This document shows, in pieces, positions 1 to 7,377 of a stretch of 14,624 nucleotides of DNA. Below the pieces are notes generated by a model, which was not told where the DNA came from, did not search any database, and saw only the letters and a list, made by a program, of their open reading frames with translations. Every line of letters starts with the position of its first letter. The first letter of the stretch is position 1. The translations under genes were made by a program, and so were the position numbers. Origin of the DNA: Limnohabitans sp. (GTDB lineage: Bacteria; Pseudomonadota; Gammaproteobacteria; Burkholderiales; Burkholderiaceae_C); contig SHXP01000026.1 of NCBI GenBank assembly GCA_009693225.1, forward strand, positions 1-14,624, written 5' to 3'.

Positions 1-83
1 TTCATCTCTTCCAAAAAATCACGCTTGCGTGTGCGCTTGGTGACCAATTCAAATCCAGTGTTGGCAAAGGTAGTTTGTTTCAT
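1..83 (-). CDS. IS5-family transposase, N-terminal fragment (runs off the window)
   Basis: Only the first 27 codons are present, beginning MKQTTFANTGFELVTKRTRK at 83. This is the characteristic start of a common group of IS5-family DDE transposases, whose next residues are usually an acidic/aromatic stretch leading to the DUF772-type domain. The catalytic DDE residues are beyond the edge, so activity cannot be judged. The ATG is in the same frame as the interrupted nitroreductase upstream, with no stop codon between them (see findings). The family call rests on recall of the N-terminal signature alone. Confidence 0.8.
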   Translation of the reverse strand, partial: MKQTTFANTGFELVTKRTRKRDFLEEM

Positions 84-145
84 CTGCCTATAACGTTTGA
101 AGTAGGCCTGTGGATGACTTATGCGGTGACTTTTGCAGAGAATCC
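1..145 (-). mobile_element. Partial IS5-family insertion sequence (transposase-proximal end)
   Basis: The element is cut by the left edge of the window. Its outer boundary is placed at 145 because the nitroreductase homology stops there, at a CTAG tetramer (146-149). IS5-group elements typically insert at and duplicate a 4-bp YTAR site such as CTAG. Read on the minus strand, the end starts GGATTCTCTGCAAAAGTC. About 62 nt of non-coding element then precede the transposase ATG, a normal layout for this group. The second terminal repeat and the second CTAG copy lie outside the window, so the exact boundary and the duplication are inferred. Confidence 0.82.
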
Positions 146-566
146 CTAGGGCAATATAGGCCTGACGTGCCGCGTGATCAAAGTTCACTTGCGGGTTACG
201 CGCTGGATATTCTTTCAACAAGCGCTGCCTGTATTTTTCCCAGCCATCATTGGTACCGTCGCGCATGGCGATATTCAAATCAAACATGTGATTGATGCGT
301 TCGGCTGTGTAGTTGTCCCAGGTGGCGAACACCAGCAGGTGTGAGCAGTCAGCGACTTGCGATTGATCGTAGGACATTTTGCAGATTCGCGCGCGCTTCG
401 CCTCATTGCTGACAACGATCAACTCATAGGGCTGCAGGCAGCTGGGGCTTGGGGCCAGACGCGCAGCTTCGGTGATCTGATCGAGCTTGTCCTGCAGTAC
501 CGTCCTGGACAGGTCCATTTTTTTGGTGGCATAACGCCATTGCAATTGTCCTAACAGTTGAGACAT
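146..566 (-). pseudogene. Nitroreductase family protein, 3' end removed by IS insertion
   Basis: The first 140 codons of an NfsB/DrgA-like, FMN-dependent NAD(P)H nitroreductase remain, starting MSQLLGQLQWRYATKKMD. Visible family marks are the N-terminal RYATKK phosphate-binding patch (residues 11-16), EAARLAPSPSCLQPY (33-47), DQSQVADCSHLLVFA (67-81) and QAYIALG (135-141). In intact relatives about 60-70 residues follow, carrying the rest of the flavin site, and they are missing here. The IS end begins immediately after QAYIAL-G. The ATG at 566 overlaps the glnS stop (TAATG), which indicates translational coupling to glnS. The second SPSC serine/cysteine is where relatives usually have SSYGLQPW. 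The truncated protein is unlikely to dimerise or bind FMN normally. The distal half may survive beyond the IS, outside this window. Confidence 0.82.
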
Positions 567-2416
567 TATGTGTTCCTTGTTTGTTTTGCCCAGCTGTCTT
601 TCAAGCCGACCGCCCGGTTGAACACCAAGCGACCCGCATTGTGGTCTATCCGGTCGGCGACAAAATAGCCCAGACGTTCAAACTGGAATTTGTCATCCGC
701 TTTGGCTTGCGCCAGTGAGGGTTCGACATAAGCGGTGACGGTTTTCAGACTTTCCGGGTTGAGCACACTCAGGAAATCGCGACCGCCTGCATCCGGGTGT
801 GCTTCACTGAACAAACGGTCGTACAAACGCACTTCAGCGCGCAAACCATCATCTGCCCCGACCCAGGTGATGACGCCCTTGGCCTTGACGCTGTCGGCGC
901 CTGCTGTGCTGCTTTTGGTCCCGGGAAACACTGTGGCATGAACCTCGGTGACAGCGCCGCTGCTGTCTTTCAAACAAGCATTGCATTGAATGATGTAGCC
1001 GCCTTTGAGCCGTACGATGCTGCCGGGTGTGACGCTGCCGTCGGCGTGGGTGACCGGCGGGTTGAGTCGCTTGAAGCCTTTGGGCGGTATTTCAACGAAG
1101 TCTTCGCGCTCTATCCAGACTTCTTTGCCTATTGAAAAATTGCGCGCCGCAGCTTCAGTGTGCCCGTCTTCGGTGTGAGGCAAGGTAGGCAGGGTGCAAG
1201 GCTCAAGGTGGCCGGCGCCGAAGGCTTCGTCCCAATTGGTGATCACCAGTTTCAGCGGATCCAGCACCGCCATGGCGCGGTGTGCCTTGAGTTCCAGGTC
1301 TTCGCGCAAACAGCCCTCGAGCGTGCTGTAGTCGATCCAGCTGTCGCTCTTGGTCACACCTATGCGTTCGGCAAATAGTTGCAGGCTGGACGGGGTGTAA
1401 CCGCGCCGGCGCAGGCCGACGATGGTGGGCATGCGCGGGTCGTCCCAGCCGCTGACGAGGCGGTCGCTCACCAGTTGCGCGAGTTTGCGCTTGCTGGTCA
1501 CCACATAGGTCAGGTTTAAACGCGCGAATTCGTACTGGCGCGGCGGCGGTGTTTGTATCAAACCGCCGGCGCTTAAATGCGCTATCAGCCAGTCGTAAAA
1601 AGGGCGCTGATCTTCAAACTCCAGTGTGCAAATACTGTGGGTGATGTTTTCCAATGCGTCCTCAATGGGATGGGCAAAGGTGTACATCGGGTAAATGCAC
1701 CAGCGGTCGCCGGTGTGGTGGTGCGCAGCTTGGCGTATGCGGTAGATGGCAGGGTCGCGCATATTGATATTGGGCGAGGCCATGTCAATCTTGGCGCGCA
1801 ACACCGCGCTGCCGTCCGGCAGTGTGCCCGATCGCATGTCGGCGAAACGTTGCAGGTTATCTGCTACAGAGCGTGCACGGAAGGGACTGTCCACGCCGGG
1901 CTTGCCGAAGTCGCCTCGGTGCACGCGCATGTCCTCGGCGCTTTGTTCATCCACATAGGCCAGACCTTGCTCAATCAAATACACCGCAGCGCGGTGCATG
2001 AAATCAAAATAATCGCTGGCCTGGTAGGGCGGGGCGTCGGGCGAGCTGTTCCAGTCAAAGCCCAGCCATTTCACCGCGTCCATGATGCTGTTGACGTATT
2101 CCAGATTTTCTTTTTCCGGGTTGGTGTCGTCAAAGCGCAGGTGGCAAATGCCCTGGTAATCGCGCGCCAGACCGAAGTTCAGGCAAATGCTTTTGGCGTG
2201 GCCGACGTGCAAATAGCCGTTGGGCTCCGGTGGAAAACGCGTGCGGATGCGGGCGGGATCCAGTGCAGCCTGCGCGTGGTGTGCGGCGTCACCCGGACTG
2301 CCGGCCCAGCGGCGCTGCGCGTGTGTGCCATTGGCCAGATCGGCTTCAATGATCTGGCGCAAAAAATTGCTCGGTTTTTGTTCTTGTTCTGTGGCAGGGG
2401 GTGCGGGTTTGGTCAT
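566..2416 (-). CDS. glnS: Glutaminyl-tRNA synthetase
   Basis: This class I aminoacyl-tRNA synthetase (cytoplasmic, 616 aa) charges tRNA-Gln with glutamine using ATP. The start MTKPAPP leads into PSNFLRQIIEADLANG (15-30), which aligns with the conserved GlnRS N-terminus. An insert of roughly 25 residues (about 32-57, rich in Ala, Arg, His) follows before RTRFPPEPNGYLHVGH. The HIGH box is HVGH (70-73). The second ATP motif is TSKR (307-310) in place of the MSKR of E. coli GlnRS. LRFDDTNPEKE (93-103) and DPAIYRIR (221-228) support GlnRS rather than GluRS, and the C-terminal half is the two-beta-barrel anticodon-binding region. E. coli GlnRS is about 554 aa, and the N-terminal insert explains part of the extra length. 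It lies 30 nt downstream of the DUF2306 gene and overlaps the start of the broken nitroreductase. No clear Shine-Dalgarno sequence is visible at 2416. Confidence 0.97.
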   Translation of the reverse strand: MTKPAPPATEQEQKPSNFLRQIIEADLANGTHAQRRWAGSPGDAAHHAQAALDPARIRTRFPPEPNGYLHVGHAKSICLNFGLARDYQGICHLRFDDTNPEKENLEYVNSIMDAVKWLGFDWNSSPDAPPYQASDYFDFMHRAAVYLIEQGLAYVDEQSAEDMRVHRGDFGKPGVDSPFRARSVADNLQRFADMRSGTLPDGSAVLRAKIDMASPNINMRDPAIYRIRQAAHHHTGDRWCIYPMYTFAHPIEDALENITHSICTLEFEDQRPFYDWLIAHLSAGGLIQTPPPRQYEFARLNLTYVVTSKRKLAQLVSDRLVSGWDDPRMPTIVGLRRRGYTPSSLQLFAERIGVTKSDSWIDYSTLEGCLREDLELKAHRAMAVLDPLKLVITNWDEAFGAGHLEPCTLPTLPHTEDGHTEAAARNFSIGKEVWIEREDFVEIPPKGFKRLNPPVTHADGSVTPGSIVRLKGGYIIQCNACLKDSSGAVTEVHATVFPGTKSSTAGADSVKAKGVITWVGADDGLRAEVRLYDRLFSEAHPDAGGRDFLSVLNPESLKTVTAYVEPSLAQAKADDKFQFERLGYFVADRIDHNAGRLVFNRAVGLKDSWAKQTRNT

Positions 2417-2446
2417 CCTGCGATTTTAGAGCGGTCTTGCGGCTGA

Positions 2447-2860
2447 TCAATTCCACCCGAGCCATTCATGCCAGATCAATTTACCCAGATAGCGTGAGGG
2501 TAGGAGCGTAAATCCGCCGGCAATCAGGCAAGCGCCCACATAAAGACTTTGCATGGTGATGCGATTTGTAACGAAATCACGCCGTAACAAGGCAGTGAAC
2601 GCCACCCATAAACTGACCAATGTGACTGGAACCAGTAAATGAATCAGTGTGAAGCCATGTAGGTTCGGCAATTTAAAATCGCGGATGAAAACAGATGTGA
2701 ACGCCGCCAGCAACATGAAAGTGATATATGCGTACCCCATGGCTCGGTGCATACGCGGCCTTTGTGTGACCCCCATGCGTGCCCATAAGGCAAAGGGGCC
2801 GGTCGCAACTGCGCCGATGGCTGCGGTCATGTGAACCGCCATCAGGGGAGTGAGTGGCAT
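2447..2860 (-). CDS. DUF2306 predicted membrane protein
   Basis: This 137-aa protein has about four hydrophobic segments: approximately residues 5-25 (AVHMTAAIGAVATGPFALW), 43-60 (YAYITFMLLAAFTSVFI), 70-90 (FTLIHLLVPVTLVSLWVAF) and 103-122 (LYVGACLIAGGFTLLPSR). The layout is that of DUF2306: His in TM1, MHRAMGYAYI after it, HGFTLIHLL, the NRITMQSLYVGACLIAGGFTLLP block and a final G-R-pattern. It is an inner-membrane protein of unknown function. It is the first gene of a minus-strand run into glnS (30-nt gap), probably co-transcribed, though no functional link to tRNA charging is evident. The ATG at 2860 is followed by a second possible start at residue 8 (MAVHM), and neither has a strong ribosome binding site. 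The region reads less GC-rich than its neighbours. Confidence 0.82.
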   Translation of the reverse strand: MPLTPLMAVHMTAAIGAVATGPFALWARMGVTQRPRMHRAMGYAYITFMLLAAFTSVFIRDFKLPNLHGFTLIHLLVPVTLVSLWVAFTALLRRDFVTNRITMQSLYVGACLIAGGFTLLPSRYLGKLIWHEWLGWN

Positions 2861-3021
2861 ATCAAATTATTATTCCCAAACGCTTTTCCACTTGTTTTTT
2901 TCCCGATCAACGCCCAGCGGCTTGAAGCGTTCAAATATGATCAAGTTGTGCAACTTATTCAAGGGCTGAGCCATGTTACCGGTGCAAAGGATAATAGGCA
3001 TTTCATTCCTGAAGGATGCTC
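2861..3021. promoter_or_regulatory. Divergent spacer between DUF2306 gene and uppP, with clustered palindromes
   Basis: The 161-bp spacer must hold promoters for both directions. Two perfect inverted repeats lie close together: TTGAA-GCG-TTCAA (2922-2934) and AAGTTG-TG-CAACTT (2943-2956). They are framed by CTTGAA at 2921-2926 and TTCAAG at 2958-2963, which are themselves reverse complements. Possible -10 hexamers for uppP are TATGAT (2936-2941) and GATAAT (2990-2995), but neither has a convincing -35 at 17 bp. The uppP ribosome binding site GAAGG is at 3011-3015. The palindromes could be operator sites or an RNA hairpin, and no known regulator site is recognised. Confidence 0.4.
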
Positions 3022-3873
3022 GTGGACTGGATGTTGTTGATCAAAGCCGCTGTGATGGGCGTGGTGGAAGGTTTGACCGAGTTTTTGCCCGTGTCCTCGA
3101 CCGGACATTTGATACTTGCCGGGGCCTTGCTAGGTTTTGACGACGAAAAAGCCAAGGTCTTCGACATCGCCATTCAAACCGGCGCCATCTTCGCGGTGGT
3201 GATGGTGTTCCGGAAAAAAATCAAAGCCACTGTGCTTGCCTTGCCGTCGCAACGTCTGGCGCGCCGTTTTGTCGTCAATGTGCTGATCGGATTTTTACCC
3301 GCTGCGGTGCTGGGCCTGCTGCTGGGCAAAACCATCAAGGCGCATTTGTTCACACCCACGGTGGTCGCCACTACTTTCATACTTGGCGGGCTGGTGATTC
3401 TGTGGGTCGAGCGTTGGGGCAGAAAGCCACTGCACCAAGGTCACCCGGACGACCATGTGCGCATTGTCAATGTCGAATCGATGACGCCGCTTGACGCCTT
3501 GAAAGTCGGGCTGTTGCAGTGCCTGGCCATGGTGCCCGGCACCAGCCGCAGCGGCGCCACCATCATCGGCGGCATGTTGCTCGGTCTCTCACGCAAAGCA
3601 GCCACCGAGTTTTCTTTTTACTTGGCGATTCCCACGCTGATCGGCGCGGGTGTCTACAGCCTGTACAAGGAACGTGCATTGCTCAGTCTTACCGATGTGC
3701 CTTTGTTCGCCGTCGGTCTGGTGTTTTCGTTTATCAGCGCGCTGGTGTGTGTGCGCTGGTTGCTGCGCTATATCTCTACGCACAACTTTGTCCCGTTTGC
3801 CTGGTACCGCATTGCCTTTGGCGCCGTGGTGTTGCTCCCCTCTTACCAGGGCTGGATCGTCTGGCAGCCGTGA
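3022..3873 (+). CDS. uppP: Undecaprenyl-diphosphatase (BacA/UppP)
   Basis: This integral inner-membrane phosphatase removes one phosphate from undecaprenyl diphosphate so that the lipid carrier can be reused for peptidoglycan and other envelope polymers. It also gives basal bacitracin resistance. Both signature blocks are present: EGLTEFLPVSSTGH near residue 16 and PGTSRSGAT near residue 172, with the catalytic Glu, Ser and Arg. Several hydrophobic helices run between and after them. I chose GTG at 3022 over the in-frame ATG at 3016: GAAGG at 3011-3015 is 6 nt from the GTG but touches the ATG, and the resulting start MDWMLLIKAAVMG matches the family N-terminus. The product is then 283 aa, close to the usual 270-285. 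It ends 9 nt before the stop of the convergent hydrolase gene. Confidence 0.96.
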   Translation: MDWMLLIKAAVMGVVEGLTEFLPVSSTGHLILAGALLGFDDEKAKVFDIAIQTGAIFAVVMVFRKKIKATVLALPSQRLARRFVVNVLIGFLPAAVLGLLLGKTIKAHLFTPTVVATTFILGGLVILWVERWGRKPLHQGHPDDHVRIVNVESMTPLDALKVGLLQCLAMVPGTSRSGATIIGGMLLGLSRKAATEFSFYLAIPTLIGAGVYSLYKERALLSLTDVPLFAVGLVFSFISALVCVRWLLRYISTHNFVPFAWYRIAFGAVVLLPSYQGWIVWQP

Positions 3874-3882
3874 CGTATCCCA

Positions 3883-4749
3883 TCAGCTTTGTTTTCTACC
3901 CGGCAGGCTGAGCATATTCAACAAACATGCTTCAATGGCCGCCGCTGTCACCAGCGGTTTCTCCATGGGCACCAAGTGCGTGCCGTCTATGGTGAAGATG
4001 CGGTCTTTGGTGATTTTGTTGGAGAAGTCAGCACCGGCCAAGCGCATTTCACGTGAATGACGCGCGGCCACCAGGCTGACCGGGCAGGCCAGCGGGTATT
4101 TCCTCAGCAAGCCTTCCAGATTGTGCGGCACGCTGTTGTATATACGGGTTTCTTTGCTTCTGTCAAAACTCAGCACGCGCATGACGCCGTCCGCCGTGTG
4201 TTCCTCGTGCGTGCCGTGCAACACATAGTCGCTCAATACCTGCGGATCCCAACGCGCAAAGACTTTTTTAGAGGCGAAATGGGCATGCACCTCTTCCACA
4301 GAATGCCAGGTGTTGCGTCTTTTCTGGCTGATCACCCCGGGTGAAAACTTCTTGGTCAATGACAGTGTTTTGGACAACTGCAATGCTTTAGCCTGCAGAC
4401 CGCTAAGCGCCGGTGCGTCGACCATGACCACCGCATGCGCGAGTTGCGGAAACTGCGCGGCCAGCATCAGACTGAGCATGCCGCCCAGTGAATGCCCGAC
4501 CAGCACCACCGGTCCGCTGTGTGCATCTATCAAAGGCTTGGCAAACGCATGAATTTCTTGCACCAGATGCGCCCAGTTGCTGGTGACGGGATAGGCCGGG
4601 TTGTGGCCGATTTTTTCCAGGGCTTGCACTTGCATTCCGCGTCGGCGTAATTCGTTGAGCATGACCTTGTAGGTACTGGCAGGAAAACTGTTGCCGTGGA
4701 AGAAAAGAACCAGCGGTTGACCGGCAGGTACATCGGGATAAAGAGTCAT
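3883..4749 (-). CDS. Alpha/beta hydrolase fold protein
   Basis: This 288-aa protein is a single alpha/beta hydrolase domain with no signal peptide or membrane segment, so it is probably cytoplasmic. The oxyanion-hole segment is FFHGNSFPAS (16-25). The nucleophile elbow is VGHSLGGM with Ser87. The catalytic His is probably His258 in DGTHLVPMEKP. The acid is not certain; an Asp or Glu in the stretch before it (for example near ARHSREMRLAGADF) would be expected. The substrate is unknown; the HGNSFPAS form occurs in esterase/epoxide-hydrolase-like proteins of proteobacteria. It starts 13 nt after mutS and is likely co-transcribed with it. A role in mismatch repair is not implied. Confidence 0.88.
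   Translation of the reverse strand: MTLYPDVPAGQPLVLFFHGNSFPASTYKVMLNELRRRGMQVQALEKIGHNPAYPVTSNWAHLVQEIHAFAKPLIDAHSGPVVLVGHSLGGMLSLMLAAQFPQLAHAVVMVDAPALSGLQAKALQLSKTLSLTKKFSPGVISQKRRNTWHSVEEVHAHFASKKVFARWDPQVLSDYVLHGTHEEHTADGVMRVLSFDRSKETRIYNSVPHNLEGLLRKYPLACPVSLVAARHSREMRLAGADFSNKITKDRIFTIDGTHLVPMEKPLVTAAAIEACLLNMLSLPGRKQS
3942..3960 (+). terminator. Possible weak intrinsic terminator for uppP
   Basis: A perfect hairpin CCGCTG-tcac-CAGCGG (3942-3957) is followed by TTT then CTCC. It lies about 70 nt past the uppP stop, inside the 3' part of the convergent hydrolase gene. The T-run is short, so this is a candidate only. No better terminator is visible for uppP. Confidence 0.25.
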
Positions 4750-4762
4750 GAGGGCGCAGATG

Positions 4763-7354
4763 TCAAAGCAGTTTTTTCAAAGCATATAAAGCATCAAGTG
4801 CTTCGCGCGGACTGAGTGTGTCCGGTTCGATGCCGACCAGTTTCGCTTGTAAAGGTGAGGGGCCGCTGTCTATGGCCTCAGGCGGTTCGGCGAACAAATC
4901 CACTTGCGCGCGTGAGTTTTGCGCGTCCGACTCCAAGGCTGAGAGTGCGTGTTTGGCATGGTTTAACACGCTGGCAGGCATACCCGCCAGTCGCGCGACT
5001 TGTATGCCGTAGCTGCGATTCGCCGGGCCCGGTTGTATCTCGTGCAAAAACACAATGTCGTTACCGCTCTCGGCGGCGCTGACATGCACATTCACCGCTG
5101 CACGGTGCGAGGCTGCAAACTTGGTCAGCTCGAAATAATGCGTGGCAAACAAACTGTAGGACTGCGATTTATCGTGCAGGTAAGTGGCGATGCCGCTGGC
5201 CAGTGCCAATCCGTCAAAGGTCGAGGTGCCGCGTCCGATCTCATCCATCAGCACCAGACTGTTCGGGGTGGCTGCATGCAGAATTTGCGCGCCCTCGGTC
5301 ATCTCCAGCATGAAGGTGGATTGCGCATTCGCCAGATCGTCCGCTGCACCTATGCGCGTGTGTATCGCGTCTACAGGTCCGAGGCGGCAAGCGTCAGCCG
5401 GCACGTGGCTGCCTATGCTGGCCAGCAGCACAATCAAAGCCACTTGGCGCATATAAGTGGATTTACCGCCCATGTTTGGGCCGGTGATGATTTGCATGCG
5501 TTGCGTCGGGCCCAGCTGCGTGTCGTTGGGGATGAAGCTGCCGCCGGTTTCGGCGAGCCGCGCTTCGACCACCGGATGGCGGCCACGCGTGATGCTGATG
5601 CCCGGCGTGTTCACCAGATCGGGCGCGCACCAGCGCAGAGTGATAGACCGTTCGCTGAGTGCAGCCAGCACGTCCATCGTGGCCAACGCCCAGGCGACTT
5701 CTGACAGCGCAGGGACAAACTGTAGCAATTCGTCGAGCAATTGTTCGAAGAGAAATTTCTCGCATGACAGCGCACGTTCCTGCGCCGACAAGGCCTTGTC
5801 TTCAAAAGCTTTCAACTCGGGCGTGATAAAGCGTTCCGCGTTCTTTAATGTTTGCCGGCGGCGGTAATCGTCGGGCACGCGTTCAAGCTGCCCCTGGCTG
5901 ACCTCAATATAAAAACCGTGGACCCGGTTGAATTGTACTTTCAGGTTGTGTATGCCGGTGCGTTCGCGCTCGCGCACTTCGAGTTCCAGCAAAAAACTGT
6001 CACCGTGGTTTTGTATGTTGCGTAGCTCATCCAATTCAGCGTCAAACCCGTGGTTGATCACGCCACCGTCGCGCACCAGCGCGGCCGGTTCGGGCAGCAG
6101 GGCGCGTTGCAGTAAATCCGCACACGCCGGGGGTGATATCAGCGACTTGCACAGCGTTTGCAGCCAGGGCGTGTCTGCCGATGAAGACAGCATGGCGGGC
6201 AAAAGCGCTGCGCGTTGCAGCGCCAGACCCAGCGCCACCAGTTCGCGCGGGCGCACCTGGCGCAAGGCGATGCGCGCGCTGATGCGTTGCACATCGCCCA
6301 GGCCTTTCAAGGCAGTGCGCAAATCGCGCCACACGCCAGCGCCGTGTTCCCCTTGCAATGCGGCGATGGCGTCAAGCCGTTGTTTTGCCAGTGCGCGTTC
6401 ACGCGGCGGCTCCAGCAGCCAGCGTTTCAAAGTGCGACTACCCATGCCGGTCATGCAGGTGTCGAGCAATGAAAACAAGGTGGGGCTGTCTTCGCCGCGC
6501 AGGGTTTGGGTCAATTCCAGATTGCGCCGCGTGGTGGCAGGCAGGTCTATGCGTTCCTCGTTGCGCTCGACCCGCAGCTTTTGCACATGGGTCAGGCTGC
6601 GCCCTTGCGTGTGTTCAGCATAGGCCAGCAGTGCCGAAGCTGCCGCGTGGGCTTGCACCAGGTCTTGCGCCTGCCAGGCTTCCAATGAAGCTGCATGCAA
6701 TTGTTCGAAAAGCTTGCGCTGACCCAGGCTGCTGTCAAACGCCCAGGCTGGCCGTTCAGACTTGACGCTGACACCAGCCAGCAGCGGCAGCAAATGCACA
6801 GGCAGTTCGCTGCTGTGAATCACTTCGCTGGGCGCAATGCGTGCGATCCACGCAGGCAATTGATCGGCAGAGCATTCGGCCAGGCGCAATTCGCCCTCGG
6901 TCACGCTCAACCACGCCAACCCGCAACCTTGTGCTTTGCCTGCGCGTTCGCCGGCGTGCACCGCCAGCACATATACCTCGGTTTTGTCGTTCAACAATTC
7001 GGTATCGGTCAAGGTACCCGGTGTGACCACGCGAACCACTTTGCGCTCGACCGGACCTTTGCCGCCGACTTCACCGACTTGTTCGCAAATGGCGACGGAT
7101 TCGCCGAGTTTGATCAGCCGTGACAAATAACTGTCAACAGAGTGAAACGGCACGCCGGCCATGACCACAGGCTGGCCGGCGGACTGACCGCGTTGTGTCA
7201 AGGTGATGTCAAGGAGGCGCGCGGCTTTTTCCGCGTCTTCAAAAAACAGTTCGTAAAAATCGCCCATGCGGTAGAACAGCATCGTCTGCGGAAAGTCTGC
7301 TTTCAGACCCAGGTACTGGGTCATCATGGGGGTGTGGTTTGAATTGTCTGCCAT
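4763..7354 (-). CDS. mutS: DNA mismatch repair protein MutS
   Basis: MutS binds mispairs and small loops behind the replication fork, then signals to MutL in an ATP-dependent way. At 863 aa it is full length (E. coli is 853). The N-terminal mismatch-binding domain carries GDFYELF near residue 32, with the wedge Phe and the Glu of the F-x-E motif. The ATPase has Walker A GPNMGGKST (625-633), the signature region LANAQSTFMLEM (about 674-685), Walker B LVLMDE (Asp704-Glu705) and the switch His in FATHYFEL (about His739). The tail contains QVDLF (817-821), a good match to the beta-clamp-binding consensus, and a C-terminal helix pair SPREALDALYALKKLL for tetramerisation. It lies between suhB (23-nt gap) and the hydrolase (13-nt gap) on the same strand. 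No clear Shine-Dalgarno sequence precedes the ATG. Confidence 0.98.
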   Translation of the reverse strand: MADNSNHTPMMTQYLGLKADFPQTMLFYRMGDFYELFFEDAEKAARLLDITLTQRGQSAGQPVVMAGVPFHSVDSYLSRLIKLGESVAICEQVGEVGGKGPVERKVVRVVTPGTLTDTELLNDKTEVYVLAVHAGERAGKAQGCGLAWLSVTEGELRLAECSADQLPAWIARIAPSEVIHSSELPVHLLPLLAGVSVKSERPAWAFDSSLGQRKLFEQLHAASLEAWQAQDLVQAHAAASALLAYAEHTQGRSLTHVQKLRVERNEERIDLPATTRRNLELTQTLRGEDSPTLFSLLDTCMTGMGSRTLKRWLLEPPRERALAKQRLDAIAALQGEHGAGVWRDLRTALKGLGDVQRISARIALRQVRPRELVALGLALQRAALLPAMLSSSADTPWLQTLCKSLISPPACADLLQRALLPEPAALVRDGGVINHGFDAELDELRNIQNHGDSFLLELEVRERERTGIHNLKVQFNRVHGFYIEVSQGQLERVPDDYRRRQTLKNAERFITPELKAFEDKALSAQERALSCEKFLFEQLLDELLQFVPALSEVAWALATMDVLAALSERSITLRWCAPDLVNTPGISITRGRHPVVEARLAETGGSFIPNDTQLGPTQRMQIITGPNMGGKSTYMRQVALIVLLASIGSHVPADACRLGPVDAIHTRIGAADDLANAQSTFMLEMTEGAQILHAATPNSLVLMDEIGRGTSTFDGLALASGIATYLHDKSQSYSLFATHYFELTKFAASHRAAVNVHVSAAESGNDIVFLHEIQPGPANRSYGIQVARLAGMPASVLNHAKHALSALESDAQNSRAQVDLFAEPPEAIDSGPSPLQAKLVGIEPDTLSPREALDALYALKKLL

Positions 7355-7377
7355 GTGTACGCAGAGCTGTTCAAATA

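Noticed and set aside
112..120. DnaA-box-like TGTGGATGA inside the IS end
   Set aside because: A single one-mismatch match within a mobile element, with no cluster of boxes or AT-rich unwinding region. It is not an origin.
1577..2446. 289-codon plus-strand ORF opposite glnS
   Set aside because: It is fully antisense to a conserved GlnRS. The translation is low-complexity and rich in Val, Ala and Arg with no family pattern, as expected from high-GC codon shadows.
5000..5704. 234-codon plus-strand ORF inside mutS (and similar ones at 5928-6623 and 6695-7123)
   Set aside because: These are shadow frames of mutS with biased composition and no start signals.
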